Source: Candidatus Pelagibacterales bacterium
Lineage (GTDB): Bacteria; Pseudomonadota; Alphaproteobacteria; TMED109
DNA: 32,703 bases
Assembly (NCBI GenBank): GCA_002715265.1
Contig: PAYS01000003.1
Coordinates: 42,845-75,547 of the forward strand
Reading direction: 5' to 3'
The translations under genes and the position numbers were made by a program. The notes beneath the pieces were generated by a model, which searched no databases, had not been told where the DNA came from, and saw only the letters and a list, made by a program, of their open reading frames with translations. This document shows, piece after piece, positions 9,863 through 19,493 of the stretch (positions within the stretch are counted from its first letter, which is position 1; every line of letters begins with the position of its first letter).

Positions 9863-10774
9863 ATGTTATCTTATGACAAAAATAATTCTTTAAAAGGAAG
9901 CATAGTGAATGTAGCAAGTGCGGAAGATTATATTGAGTTATTAAAACCAAGAGTAATGTCACTAGCTATATTTACAGCTATAATAGGTCTCTTATTGGCT
10001 CCTGGATATATTCATCCTATGCTTGCTATATTTTCCATTATAGCTATTGGAGCAGGGGCTGGAGCAGCTGGTGCGATCAATATGTGGTATGATCATGATA
10101 TAGATTCAGTCATGGATAGAACAAAATTACGTCCCCTGCCTTCAGGAAGAGTTTTACCGCAGGAAGCTCTTTCATTAGGAGTTATTTTAACATTTTTTTC
10201 AGTATTATTCCTGGCTATAGCATCAAACTATATAGCTGCTTTTTTCTTACTTTTATCCATATTGTTTTATGTATTTGTATATACTATTTGGTTGAAAAGA
10301 AAAACTCCCCAAAATATTGTTATAGGAGGAGCAGCAGGTGCTTTGCCTCCTGTAATTGGATGGTTTGCAGTATCTACAGATTTTAGTATATTTCCAATAA
10401 TTTTGTTTTCAATAATATTTTTATGGACACCGCCGCATTTTTGGGCCCTTTCACTTTATAGGTCTGGTGACTATGAAAAAGCCTCAGTTCCGATGCTACC
10501 AGTAATAAAAGGAAAAAAATTTACTCGATTAAATATTTTACTATATTCATTTTCTTTAGTTTTTATTACACCATCTTTATGGTATTTAAACTTACTTGGT
10601 GTTTTTTATGGAATATCATCTTTGGTATTATCCTTAATTTTTGTATATTATGCATATAAAGTTTACCTTAATGAAGAAAGTTCCGCTCCACGTTTATTTA
10701 AATATTCAATTTTATATTTATTCTTAGTATTTTTGCTTATGCCTATTGATCAATTGATAGAAATGGTTTTTTAA
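9863..10774 (+). CDS. ctaB: Protoheme IX farnesyltransferase (heme O synthase)
   Basis: LLKPRVMSL, NMWYDHDIDSVMDRTKLRPLPSGR, WTPPHFWALSL motifs; position after coxA. Confidence 0.95.
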   Translation: MLSYDKNNSLKGSIVNVASAEDYIELLKPRVMSLAIFTAIIGLLLAPGYIHPMLAIFSIIAIGAGAGAAGAINMWYDHDIDSVMDRTKLRPLPSGRVLPQEALSLGVILTFFSVLFLAIASNYIAAFFLLLSILFYVFVYTIWLKRKTPQNIVIGGAAGALPPVIGWFAVSTDFSIFPIILFSIIFLWTPPHFWALSLYRSGDYEKASVPMLPVIKGKKFTRLNILLYSFSLVFITPSLWYLNLLGVFYGISSLVLSLIFVYYAYKVYLNEESSAPRLFKYSILYLFLVFLLMPIDQLIEMVF

Positions 10775-10775
10775 A

Positions 10776-10898
10776 ATGGTTGAAAACAATTTAAGAGAAA
10801 AAAAATTAAAAAAAAAGAATTTGGTTATAGCTTTGTTAATAATTTTTATAATTTTTAGTATATATGTTATCTCTATGATAAGAATGGGTGGAGCATAA
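10776..10898 (+). CDS. CoxF-like small single-TM protein of the cox operon
   Basis: 40-aa ORF MVENNLREKKLKKKNLVIALLIIFIIFSIYVISMIRMGGA between ctaB and ctaG. Basic N-terminus, one TM and a short ...RMGG tail, as in the small ORF found at this position in alphaproteobacterial cox operons. Not in the ORF track. Confidence 0.65.
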   Translation: MVENNLREKKLKKKNLVIALLIIFIIFSIYVISMIRMGGA

Positions 10899-11474
10899 TT
10901 GAATAATAAAAATAGAAAATATACTGCTATTGCAGTTGTTGCTATAATATTTGGAATGATAAGTCTTTCTTATGCTGCTGTGCCTTTATATGACTTGTTT
11001 TGCAGAACTACAGGGTTTGGAGGAACGCCAGTAGATGCAAATCAGATATCTGATACTAAAAATACAGAAAATTTAACCATAAATGTGTTGTTTAACTCAG
11101 ATGTAGCAAGAGGATTAAATTGGGATTTTATTCCTACTCAAAGAAAACAAGTAGTAAAATTAGGAGAAAATAATTTAGCTTTCTATAAGGCAAAAAATTC
11201 TTCTAGAGATGAAATTACAGGTGTAGCAACTTTTAATGTAACACCTCCTAAAGTAGGAAAATATTTCACAAAAATAGATTGTTTTTGCTTTGAAGAGCAA
11301 ACTTTAAATAGTGGAGAAGAAGTGGAAATGCCTGTAAACTTCTATATTGACCCTGAAATAGCTATAGACCCTAATACAAAAGATGTAAAATCTATTACAT
11401 TATCATACACTTTCTTTAACTCTTCTGAAGAAAAACAACATAAAGGAAAAATTAAAAAGAATTCTATTGAATAA
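10899..11474 (+). CDS. ctaG: Cytochrome c oxidase assembly protein (Cox11/CtaG family), TTG start
   Basis: AAVPLYDLFCRTTGFGGTP and KIDCFCFEEQTLNSGEEVEMPVNFYIDPEI copper-chaperone motif. Confidence 0.94.
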   Translation: MNNKNRKYTAIAVVAIIFGMISLSYAAVPLYDLFCRTTGFGGTPVDANQISDTKNTENLTINVLFNSDVARGLNWDFIPTQRKQVVKLGENNLAFYKAKNSSRDEITGVATFNVTPPKVGKYFTKIDCFCFEEQTLNSGEEVEMPVNFYIDPEIAIDPNTKDVKSITLSYTFFNSSEEKQHKGKIKKNSIE

Positions 11475-11525
11475 GACTAGTATTTTATTTTATAAATAGA
11501 ATATATATTTTTAAAGGAGCATAAA

Positions 11526-12368
11526 ATGTCTAATACAAAAGCAAATCATCCCTATCATTTAGTGGATCCAAGTCCATGGCCACTAGCAGGAGCAATATCA
11601 GCTCTAGTACTAGCAGTAGGAGCTATAATGTACATGCATGAAATTGACGGAGGTTTGGTATTAGGTGTGGGACTTTTAATGTCTTTGGCGACTATGGCTG
11701 TATGGTGGAGAGACGTAATTAAAGAGGCAGAACATGATGGTCACCATACTACTACTGTTCAATTAGGCCTAAGATATGGAATGGTTCTATTTATTGCATC
11801 AGAAGTAATGTTTTTTGTTGCTTGGTTCTGGGCTTTTTTTGATGCGAGCTTTTATGCAGGTGAGGCTATTCAGGAAGCAAGAGTTGCTCATACTGGTGGA
11901 GTTTGGCCTCCACAAGGTGTAGAGGTCTTTGATCCTTGGCATTTACCATTATTGAATACAGTAATTTTATTAACTTCTGGTACTACAGTTACATGGGCAC
12001 ACCATGCGTTAAAAGAGGGTAAAAGAGGAGGTCTTATCTGGGGATTAGTTTTGACCGTCCTATTAGGACTATTGTTTACTGCAGTTCAAGCATATGAATA
12101 TGGGCACGCTGCTTTTGGATTTACAGACGGTATATATTCTTCTACATTTTATATGGCTACGGGATTCCATGGTGCACATGTTATTATTGGATCAATATTT
12201 TTAATTGTATGCCTAGGCAGAGCTTTGGCGGGACATTTTAAACCTGATCATCATTTTGGTTTTGAGGCTGCTGCTTGGTACTGGCATTTTGTAGATGTTG
12301 TGTGGCTATTTTTGTTTTTTGCTATTTACTGGTGGGGAGGACTAGGCGGCACCGTCCACGGTGGCTAA
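11526..12368 (+). CDS. coxC: Cytochrome c oxidase subunit III
   Basis: HPYHLVDPSPWPLAG, GFHGAHVIIGSIFL, AAWYWHFVDVVWLFLFFAIYWWGG. Confidence 0.97.
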   Translation: MSNTKANHPYHLVDPSPWPLAGAISALVLAVGAIMYMHEIDGGLVLGVGLLMSLATMAVWWRDVIKEAEHDGHHTTTVQLGLRYGMVLFIASEVMFFVAWFWAFFDASFYAGEAIQEARVAHTGGVWPPQGVEVFDPWHLPLLNTVILLTSGTTVTWAHHALKEGKRGGLIWGLVLTVLLGLLFTAVQAYEYGHAAFGFTDGIYSSTFYMATGFHGAHVIIGSIFLIVCLGRALAGHFKPDHHFGFEAAAWYWHFVDVVWLFLFFAIYWWGGLGGTVHGG

Positions 12369-12729
12369 AAGTAATAAAGTAAGAGATAAAAAAAGTTTAA
12401 AACAAGTTTTTAAGATCATATTCTTTGGGCTGTGTCCCTGTTGTGGAAATGTTAAATTTATCGATATTTTCTTAAGAGTAAGAGAAAAGTGTTTAAATTG
12501 TTCTTACAGTGTAAACTACAATGACATAGGTGATGCAGCAATATGGTTTTCAATGCTTGTTACAAGCATAATTATAGCTTCTGGCGCATTATATATAGAA
12601 TTATTCTTCAAACCTAGCTTATGGGTACATATATTAATTTGGGTACCAACGGTATTGTTTTTGGTTTTTATATTATTAAGATTTTTTAAAATATTATTTA
12701 TTTATATAAATTATGTAAAAAGAGAATAG
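12361..12729 (+). CDS. DUF983 family protein
   Basis: CPCCG...CLNCSYSVNYNDIGDAAIWF, typical DUF983 zinc-ribbon-like N-terminus. GTG start overlaps coxC by 8 nt. Confidence 0.82.
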   Translation: MAKSNKVRDKKSLKQVFKIIFFGLCPCCGNVKFIDIFLRVREKCLNCSYSVNYNDIGDAAIWFSMLVTSIIIASGALYIELFFKPSLWVHILIWVPTVLFLVFILLRFFKILFIYINYVKRE

Positions 12730-12738
12730 GAATTTAAA

Positions 12739-13416
12739 TTGAATATAAATAAATTAAAAAGTTATTTAATATTTAATATATGTGCCATTATTATTTTACT
12801 TTCATTAGGTACATGGCAATTAGAGAGGTTGCAGTGGAAAAATAGGTATATTAGTCAAATTGAGACTAAAATTTCTATGCCAGCTATAGAAATAAATGAA
12901 AATAATTCTATATATTTAGATACCTATAAGAATAGAAAAGTTACAATTAAAGGTAGTTATTTATACGATAAAAAAATTACCTTACATTCAAAAGTATATA
13001 ATAAGCTAGTAGGCAAGCATTTGTTAGTTCCTTTAAAGACAGATTATGGATATTTACTGGTTAATAGAGGGTTTATAACTGATGCTGGTTTGAAGAACTT
13101 GAATGAAGATACTGAAGTTTTAAATATTACTGGTATGATAAATTTTTCCTCTAAAAAGCCATATTTTATTCCTAATAATAATTTGCAAAATAATGATTGG
13201 TATTATGTCAATATAAAAGAAATAGGTGAGTACTTAAGTTTAAATTTGCTTGATTATTATTTAATAGAAGAGAATAATTTAGCAGAACCATTTCCAATTG
13301 GAAGTCAATATAATATTGATATACCAAATGATCATTTACAATATGCTTTTACATGGTTTTCTTTAGCTTTAGCTTTATCTATATTTATGCATCTAGTATG
13401 GAGAAAGTATGAATAA
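12739..13416 (+). CDS. SURF1 family cytochrome oxidase biogenesis protein
   Basis: LGTWQLERLQWKNRYI, LLVNRGFI, DDWYYVNI-like block, YAFTWFSLALALSIFMHLVW C-terminal TM. Confidence 0.87.
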   Translation: MNINKLKSYLIFNICAIIILLSLGTWQLERLQWKNRYISQIETKISMPAIEINENNSIYLDTYKNRKVTIKGSYLYDKKITLHSKVYNKLVGKHLLVPLKTDYGYLLVNRGFITDAGLKNLNEDTEVLNITGMINFSSKKPYFIPNNNLQNNDWYYVNIKEIGEYLSLNLLDYYLIEENNLAEPFPIGSQYNIDIPNDHLQYAFTWFSLALALSIFMHLVWRKYE

Positions 13417-14356
13417 TTATAAAGTTGATTCAAATTTACAAAAATTAATTCCTTATTTTTCATTAGGTTTGATTATTCTAATAGTTTTACAGATTTCCTT
13501 AGGAGCATCTATTAGGCTCACCGGATCTGGTCTCTCGTGCCCAGATTGGCCATTATGTTATGGTCTATGGATACCTTTAAAAAGTAAATTATTACTTATA
13601 AGTGATTTAAATTATGAATATTATCAAGTTATGTTGGAATGGTTACATAGATTAAATGCAGCATTATTAATAGTACCAGTTACTTTATTTGTATGTATTG
13701 CTATTATGTTGATTAATAAAACAAAAAAGATAAAATATATTGCATCTTTGACTTTATTTGTTCTAATGATGCAAGGTTTGATGGGAGGATTTACTGTTTT
13801 TGATAAAAATTCTCCATGGTCAGTTGCTGTGCATTTAGGACTGGCACTAATTTTATTATTTTTGGTAATTAAAATTCATCTTTTTTCAAAGAATATTATT
13901 TTTGAGCAAATTAATACGGTCCCAAAAGATAATATATATATTTTTATAACGACTATAATTTTTGTATATTTTACAATGTTAATGGGAGCAATAGTCTCTA
14001 AAAGTGGATCATCACTTGCTTGTGATTTATGGCCTTTATGTTCAAGTGATAATATGAGTATATTACAAATTAATAAACTTATTCATATTGTGCATCGTGC
14101 ATTAGCATTAATTAGTGCTTTTTTTGTATTATGGAGTTGTATAGTATTGAGTAAATTAAAAATTAAGTATATTAGCTCTCTTAGATTTTTAATTATAATT
14201 GTATTATTTATGCAAATTTTTATGGGTGCCATGGTAATATTCTTTGAATTAAATATCTTAATAGCTATGATACATCAAATCTTAGCAGTAATATTATTTA
14301 TAATGCTTTCTACAATAATATGGATTAGCTTAGATATTAATAATAAATTAAAATAA
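13409..14356 (+). CDS. ctaA: Heme A synthase (CtaA/COX15 superfamily), cysteine-pair type
   Basis: Multi-TM protein with EWLHRLNAALL, IHIVHRALALI, IHQILA heme-ligand helices and GLSCPDWPLCYG / SLACDLWPLCS Cys-pair loops. Confidence 0.85.
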   Translation: MNNYKVDSNLQKLIPYFSLGLIILIVLQISLGASIRLTGSGLSCPDWPLCYGLWIPLKSKLLLISDLNYEYYQVMLEWLHRLNAALLIVPVTLFVCIAIMLINKTKKIKYIASLTLFVLMMQGLMGGFTVFDKNSPWSVAVHLGLALILLFLVIKIHLFSKNIIFEQINTVPKDNIYIFITTIIFVYFTMLMGAIVSKSGSSLACDLWPLCSSDNMSILQINKLIHIVHRALALISAFFVLWSCIVLSKLKIKYISSLRFLIIIVLFMQIFMGAMVIFFELNILIAMIHQILAVILFIMLSTIIWISLDINNKLK

Positions 14357-14373
14357 TTTTAAGGTTTTGTAAT

Positions 14374-15777
14374 TTGAATTATGTTTCAACTAGAGGTTTA
14401 GTAAATCAAAATAATATGAAGTCATTCAGTGAGGTTACTTTGGAAGGGTTGGCTCCAGATGGAGGGTTATATCTTCCTTTATCTATTCCAAAATTTTCAG
14501 AGTTAGAAATCAATAAATTATCTGATTTATCTTATGTAAATTTATGTGCCAAGATTATTTCATATTATACAGATGAATATTTTACTGAAGATGATATAAA
14601 AACAATGGCTTTTGAGTCTTATAAAAATTTTGATACAGACGATGTAGCTCCTTTAAATTATTTAGATAATAATAAGTACATTCTGGAGTTATTTCACGGT
14701 CCTACATTAGCTTTTAAAGATTTTGCCCTTCAATTATTAAGTAAGGTGTTTGAATCTATTATAGAACGTGATCAAACTAATATTAATATCATAGGTGCTA
14801 CTTCAGGTGATACAGGTTCTGCTGCTATAGAAGCTTTTAAAAATAATAAAAATACTAATATTTTTATTCTGCACCCCAAAAATAAAGTGAGTGAATTTCA
14901 AAGAAGGCAAATGACTACTGTTAGTTCTTCAAATGTTTATAATATTGCAATTGAAGGTAATTTTGATGATTGTCAGGCTTTGGTAAAATCTCTACTAGTT
15001 GATAAAGAATTTAAAAATAAATATAAGTTATCTTCAATAAATTCTATTAACTGGTGTAGAGTTTTAGCTCAAGTCATATACTATTTTTATGCTGCTTTTA
15101 AGTTGAAAAATCATAGTAACATAATTAATTTTTCAGTACCCACGGGAAATTTTGGAGATGCTTATGCAGGTTATATTGCTAAAAAGATGGGATTGCCAAT
15201 AGGTAAGATAATTATCGCCACTAATAGTAATGATATTTTAGCAAGGTTTTTTCAAACTGGTGAATATAGAACAGCAGATGTAGTGCCAACATTGAGCCCT
15301 TCAATGGATATTCAGGTAGCAAGTAATTTTGAGAGGCTTTTATTTGAAATGCTAGATTATGATTATAACTTAGTTAAAGATTATATGAAAAACTTAAGAG
15401 AAGATGGTTATTTTAAAATAAAATCAAATAAATTAATTAAGTACAATAAAACTTTTATTGGTGTAAGTGTAGATGATAATAATACTTTAAATTGTATGAG
15501 AAATGTTTATGAGAACTACGATTTAATTATTGATCCTCATACTTCAGTTGGTATACAAGCTACAAATTATAATAACTTAAAATTAGATGAACCTACTATT
15601 ATATTATCAACTGCACATGCAGTAAAATTCTCAGCAGCAGTTCAAAAAGCTATAGGAGATAAATCGGATTTTTCATCAATTTACAAAAATTTATTTGATT
15701 TGAAAGAAAATTATACTGATTTAAATAACGATTTAACAAAATTAAAGAATTATATTTCAGATAAAATTATAAATTAA
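14374..15777 (+). CDS. thrC: Threonine synthase, TTG start
   Basis: STRGLVNQ, GPTLAFKDFALQLL (PLP lysine), GATSGDTGSAAIEAF, VPTGNFGDAYAGYIAKKMGLPI. Confidence 0.96.
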   Translation: MNYVSTRGLVNQNNMKSFSEVTLEGLAPDGGLYLPLSIPKFSELEINKLSDLSYVNLCAKIISYYTDEYFTEDDIKTMAFESYKNFDTDDVAPLNYLDNNKYILELFHGPTLAFKDFALQLLSKVFESIIERDQTNINIIGATSGDTGSAAIEAFKNNKNTNIFILHPKNKVSEFQRRQMTTVSSSNVYNIAIEGNFDDCQALVKSLLVDKEFKNKYKLSSINSINWCRVLAQVIYYFYAAFKLKNHSNIINFSVPTGNFGDAYAGYIAKKMGLPIGKIIIATNSNDILARFFQTGEYRTADVVPTLSPSMDIQVASNFERLLFEMLDYDYNLVKDYMKNLREDGYFKIKSNKLIKYNKTFIGVSVDDNNTLNCMRNVYENYDLIIDPHTSVGIQATNYNNLKLDEPTIILSTAHAVKFSAAVQKAIGDKSDFSSIYKNLFDLKENYTDLNNDLTKLKNYISDKIIN

Positions 15778-15797
15778 TTTAAATCAAAATATAGGTA

Positions 15798-16442
15798 GTG
15801 GTATTGACAATTAATAAATATAATTTAATCAAAAAAAAAGCTTTTAAAGGAAATAGACTTAAAAAAATAGCCTATAAATTTAAAGGTATATTTCCTAATA
15901 ATAATATTTTATCAGAAAGATTAATTATTCGACCTCCAAGAAGAAGGGACTGGAAAGCTTGGGTGAAATTAAGAATATCTTCATATGAATTTTTGATTAA
16001 ATGGGAACCTTACTGGGATTTAGATAAATGTAATAGAAGTACTTATATGAGGCAGTTGAGGTTACAAAGGACTAGAGCAGCTTATGACCAAGCATATTCA
16101 TTTTTATGTTTTAGAAAATCTGATAAAAGTTTATTAGGAGGCATTAATATTTCAAATATTGAAAGAGGTGTTATGCAAACTGGTAATATTGGCTATTGGC
16201 TTGGTAAGGATTTTACTTCAAAAGGATATATGTATGAGTCCATTTATACATTATTACCGTACATTTTTGATCAGATTAAGTTAAATAGAGTTCAAGCCTA
16301 TACATTAGAAGAGAATAAGTCCTCTAGAAAATTATTAGAAAGTCTGAACTTTAAAAAAGAAGGTATACTTAGAAATTCAATGAAGATTAATAATGTTTGG
16401 AGAGATCATATATTATATTCAAGGTTAAAAAATGATGATTAA
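15798..16442 (+). CDS. GNAT family N-acetyltransferase (RimJ/RimL-like)
   Basis: LSERLIIRPPRRRDWKAWVKLR, GNIGYWLGKDFTSKGYMYES, NRVQAYTLEENKSSRKLLESLNFKKEGILR. Confidence 0.87.
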   Translation: MVLTINKYNLIKKKAFKGNRLKKIAYKFKGIFPNNNILSERLIIRPPRRRDWKAWVKLRISSYEFLIKWEPYWDLDKCNRSTYMRQLRLQRTRAAYDQAYSFLCFRKSDKSLLGGINISNIERGVMQTGNIGYWLGKDFTSKGYMYESIYTLLPYIFDQIKLNRVQAYTLEENKSSRKLLESLNFKKEGILRNSMKINNVWRDHILYSRLKNDD

Positions 16443-18474
16443 TATAAGTAAAAATATTAAACAATATTTATTTATTAGTTTAATTTTTGCAATTTTTTTT
16501 TCTCATGACGCTTTAGGAAATTCATACAAAAATATATTTAAAGAGGAAATGATAGAAGTAAGTTTTGTTTCCTCAATTACTAACTTTGATAGTAATAAAC
16601 CTTTTTATATAGGACTAAAATTTGATATAGAAGATGATTGGAAAATATATTGGAAACATCCTGGTGATTCAGGGATGCCACCTGAAGTTGATTTATCTAA
16701 TTCTGTTAATGTTAATTATCATAAGATTTTGTGGCCTTTTCCAACTAAGGAATATGAAGCTGCTGACCTCCTCACTAATGTATATAAAAGAAGTATAATT
16801 CTTCCAATACAAATAAATGTTTTTGATAAAAACTTATCTTTAAATTTAAGAGGTATAGTAAATTTTCAAGTTTGTAAGGAAATTTGTATTCCATTAACAG
16901 CTTACTTGAAGTTGGATATAGATCCAGGTATTGCAATAAATACAAGTAATTATTTTAATATTATGAAGGAACTTTCAAATGTTCCCGTTTCATATGAAGA
17001 TTTAGGAATAAATAATTTAGAGGTATCTTTAATTAAAAGTAATAAATTACTTATAAAAATTGATAGTTTATTAAATTTTCCGGATGGAAATTTCGATTTA
17101 TTTATAGAGACACTTAATGAATATGTTAAAATTAATGAAATAAATATAAAGAAAAATAGTAAAAAAAGTATACATGCAGAAATACTACTTGACTCGGAAT
17201 TAGATAAATTATCAGATATTTCAATAATAGGTGTAAAAGGTAATATGGCTTTTACAGCAGTTACTAATATTATTGACTATAAAAATAACAAAAATTTATA
17301 TTTAATTTTACTGTTATCTATAGTAGGAGGTATAATTCTAAATTTTATGCCCTGCGTTTTGCCTGTTTTAATGCTTAAGGTCTCTAGACTATTAGTTCAG
17401 CATGGTAAAAGTAATAAAGAAGTTAGGTACAGTTTTATAAGTACTTCATTAGGTATTATTTTCTCATTTTTAGTTTTAGCTTTGATGACTATTATTTTAA
17501 AATATCTAGGTATAGAAGTAGGGTGGGGCACACAATTCCAACAGCCAATTTTTATTGGTATTTTAATATTAGTACTTTTAATTTTTGCTGCAAATTTATT
17601 TGATTTATTTGAATTTAGCTTACCTAATAATTTTTCAACTTCAATCAATAATTTTATTAATAGTAGAAAATATGGAATACCTTTTTTTGAAGGGTCTTTT
17701 GCTACATTATTAGCTACTCCTTGCTCTGCTCCTTTCTTAGGAACTGCTATAGGCTTTGCTTTTACTGCGGAACCTATAATTATTATTTTAATATTTTTAT
17801 TTTTAGGAATAGGGATGTCATTGCCTTATTTATTAGTTAGTTGTTTTCCTAGTATAATAAATTATTTTCCACGACCGGGAAATTGGATAAATTATTTACG
17901 ATTTATGCTAGCAATAGGATTATTTTTAACAGCGCTATGGCTCTTAACAATTCTTGTCACTTTGATTGGTATAAAATATTCAGCAATTTTCTTATTTATC
18001 ATAATAATATCTTTATTAATTTTTAATATTAATATTTCATATAGAAAATTTTTGGTCATATTTTTATCAGTATTTATAACTTTTTTTCTTTCATCTTTTA
18101 TAAGTAATAATAATTTATTTAAGAGTGGTAAAAATGAACTTGCATGGGAAGATTTTGATCAAAATAAAATAAAGATATTGGTTGAACAAAATCGTTCTAT
18201 ATTTGTAGATATTACTGCTGACTGGTGTATTACTTGTAAAGTTAATAAATTATTAGTATTAGATGACAAAAAATTTAGCGATATTGTAAAAAAGTATAAT
18301 TTAGTATTGATGAGGGGCGATCTAACAAAACCAAATAAAGATATAATGCTCTATATGAAAAAATTTGATAGATATGGTATTCCATTTAATGCTATTTATA
18401 GCGTTGACAATTCTACAGGTATTTTACTTTCTGAATTATTAACTATAAAAGAAATACAAGATAATTTAAAGTAA
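16432..18474 (+). CDS. DsbD-like thiol:disulfide interchange protein
   Basis: Periplasmic N-terminal domain (FKIYWKHPGDSGMPP-like), LNFMPCVLPVLMLK CcdA-like core, C-terminal thioredoxin motif DWCITCKVNK. Confidence 0.87.
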   Translation: MMINISKNIKQYLFISLIFAIFFSHDALGNSYKNIFKEEMIEVSFVSSITNFDSNKPFYIGLKFDIEDDWKIYWKHPGDSGMPPEVDLSNSVNVNYHKILWPFPTKEYEAADLLTNVYKRSIILPIQINVFDKNLSLNLRGIVNFQVCKEICIPLTAYLKLDIDPGIAINTSNYFNIMKELSNVPVSYEDLGINNLEVSLIKSNKLLIKIDSLLNFPDGNFDLFIETLNEYVKINEINIKKNSKKSIHAEILLDSELDKLSDISIIGVKGNMAFTAVTNIIDYKNNKNLYLILLLSIVGGIILNFMPCVLPVLMLKVSRLLVQHGKSNKEVRYSFISTSLGIIFSFLVLALMTIILKYLGIEVGWGTQFQQPIFIGILILVLLIFAANLFDLFEFSLPNNFSTSINNFINSRKYGIPFFEGSFATLLATPCSAPFLGTAIGFAFTAEPIIIILIFLFLGIGMSLPYLLVSCFPSIINYFPRPGNWINYLRFMLAIGLFLTALWLLTILVTLIGIKYSAIFLFIIIISLLIFNINISYRKFLVIFLSVFITFFLSSFISNNNLFKSGKNELAWEDFDQNKIKILVEQNRSIFVDITADWCITCKVNKLLVLDDKKFSDIVKKYNLVLMRGDLTKPNKDIMLYMKKFDRYGIPFNAIYSVDNSTGILLSELLTIKEIQDNLK

Positions 18475-18567
18475 ATGCATATTAGATATGCTTAAAATCA
18501 TACAAAAAATAATGGAAATTTGTCCTGTAATTTAGTAAAAAGAACGATAATATTTAAGGAGATAATT

Positions 18568-19053
18568 ATGACTATAAGTGTAGGGGACAGGCTTCCTGAT
18601 ATATCTTTAAAGTGTATCGGTAATGATGGACCAAAGGAAATAAAGATAAACGAATATTTAGCAAATAAAAAGGTTGTTTTATTTTCATTGCCAGGAGCGT
18701 TTACTCCTACTTGTTCTGCCAAGCATATGCCAGGTTTTGTGGAGTATGAAAGTGATATTAAGTCAAGAGGAATTGATGAAATTATATGTGTATCAGTAAA
18801 TGATGCATTTGTTATGCAAGCATGGGAAAAAGATCAAAATTCAAAAGGAAAAGTTACATTATTTGCAGATGGAAATGGAGATTTTGTAGAAGCTGTAGAT
18901 TTAATCTTTGATGGAACATCGTTTGGATTAGGAAAGCGTGGTAAACGTTTTGTAATGATTGTTGAAGACTGTAAAGTGGTTCATTTGGCTATAGAAAAAC
19001 CTGGAACTTTTGATGTTTCTAGTGCAGAAAGCGTCTTAAAGGTTTTAGCTTAA
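18568..19053 (+). CDS. Peroxiredoxin (Prx5 / redoxin family)
   Basis: VVLFSLPGAFTPTCSAKHMPGFVEY, typical Prx5. AAGGAGATAATT before ATG 18568 supports this start over the ORF-track start at 18520. Confidence 0.92.
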   Translation: MTISVGDRLPDISLKCIGNDGPKEIKINEYLANKKVVLFSLPGAFTPTCSAKHMPGFVEYESDIKSRGIDEIICVSVNDAFVMQAWEKDQNSKGKVTLFADGNGDFVEAVDLIFDGTSFGLGKRGKRFVMIVEDCKVVHLAIEKPGTFDVSSAESVLKVLA

Positions 19054-19493
19054 TTCTCTTTAATAGCAGTTGTGGCAAGTAAATCTGCAATGTCATTTTC
19101 TACATTTCCTGAGTGACCTTTAACCCATTTCCATTCTATTTTAAATTTATTTACTAAAGTATCTAGTTCTATCCATAAGTCTTTATTTTTTACATCTTTT
19201 TTATTACTACTTTTCCAATTATTTTGTTTCCAATTTGTTATCCAATTAGTTATTCCTTCTAACACATATTTGCTGTCAGTGTGAATAATAACACTTGAAT
19301 AGTTTTTTAAATATTTAAGGCCTTCTATTACAGCTAACATTTCCATTCTATTATTAGTAGTATATTGCTCGTGCCCAGAAAGTTTAATTTGATTTCCATC
19401 AACTAATTTAATTAATACACCCCATCCACCATATCCAGGGTTTCCTGAGCAGGCGCCATCCGTCCACATTTGAATTATTTCTTTATTTTTCAT
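19050..19493 (-). CDS. rnhA: Ribonuclease HI
   Basis: WTDGACSGNPGYGGWGVLI, NNRMEMLAVIEGL, IHTDSKYV, WVKGHSGNVENDIADLLA. Confidence 0.96.
   Translation of the reverse strand: MKNKEIIQMWTDGACSGNPGYGGWGVLIKLVDGNQIKLSGHEQYTTNNRMEMLAVIEGLKYLKNYSSVIIHTDSKYVLEGITNWITNWKQNNWKSSNKKDVKNKDLWIELDTLVNKFKIEWKWVKGHSGNVENDIADLLATTAIKEN

Noticed and set aside
14357-15800. Absence of an M16 peptidase gene between thrC and GNAT, where many alphaproteobacteria have one
   Set aside because: Simple gene absence or relocation cannot be assessed from one window; not evidence of novelty.
17397-17648. Minus-strand 83-aa ORF
   Set aside because: Antisense to the DsbD-like core region.
18498-18722. Minus-strand 74-aa ORF
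   Set aside because: Antisense to the peroxiredoxin start region.
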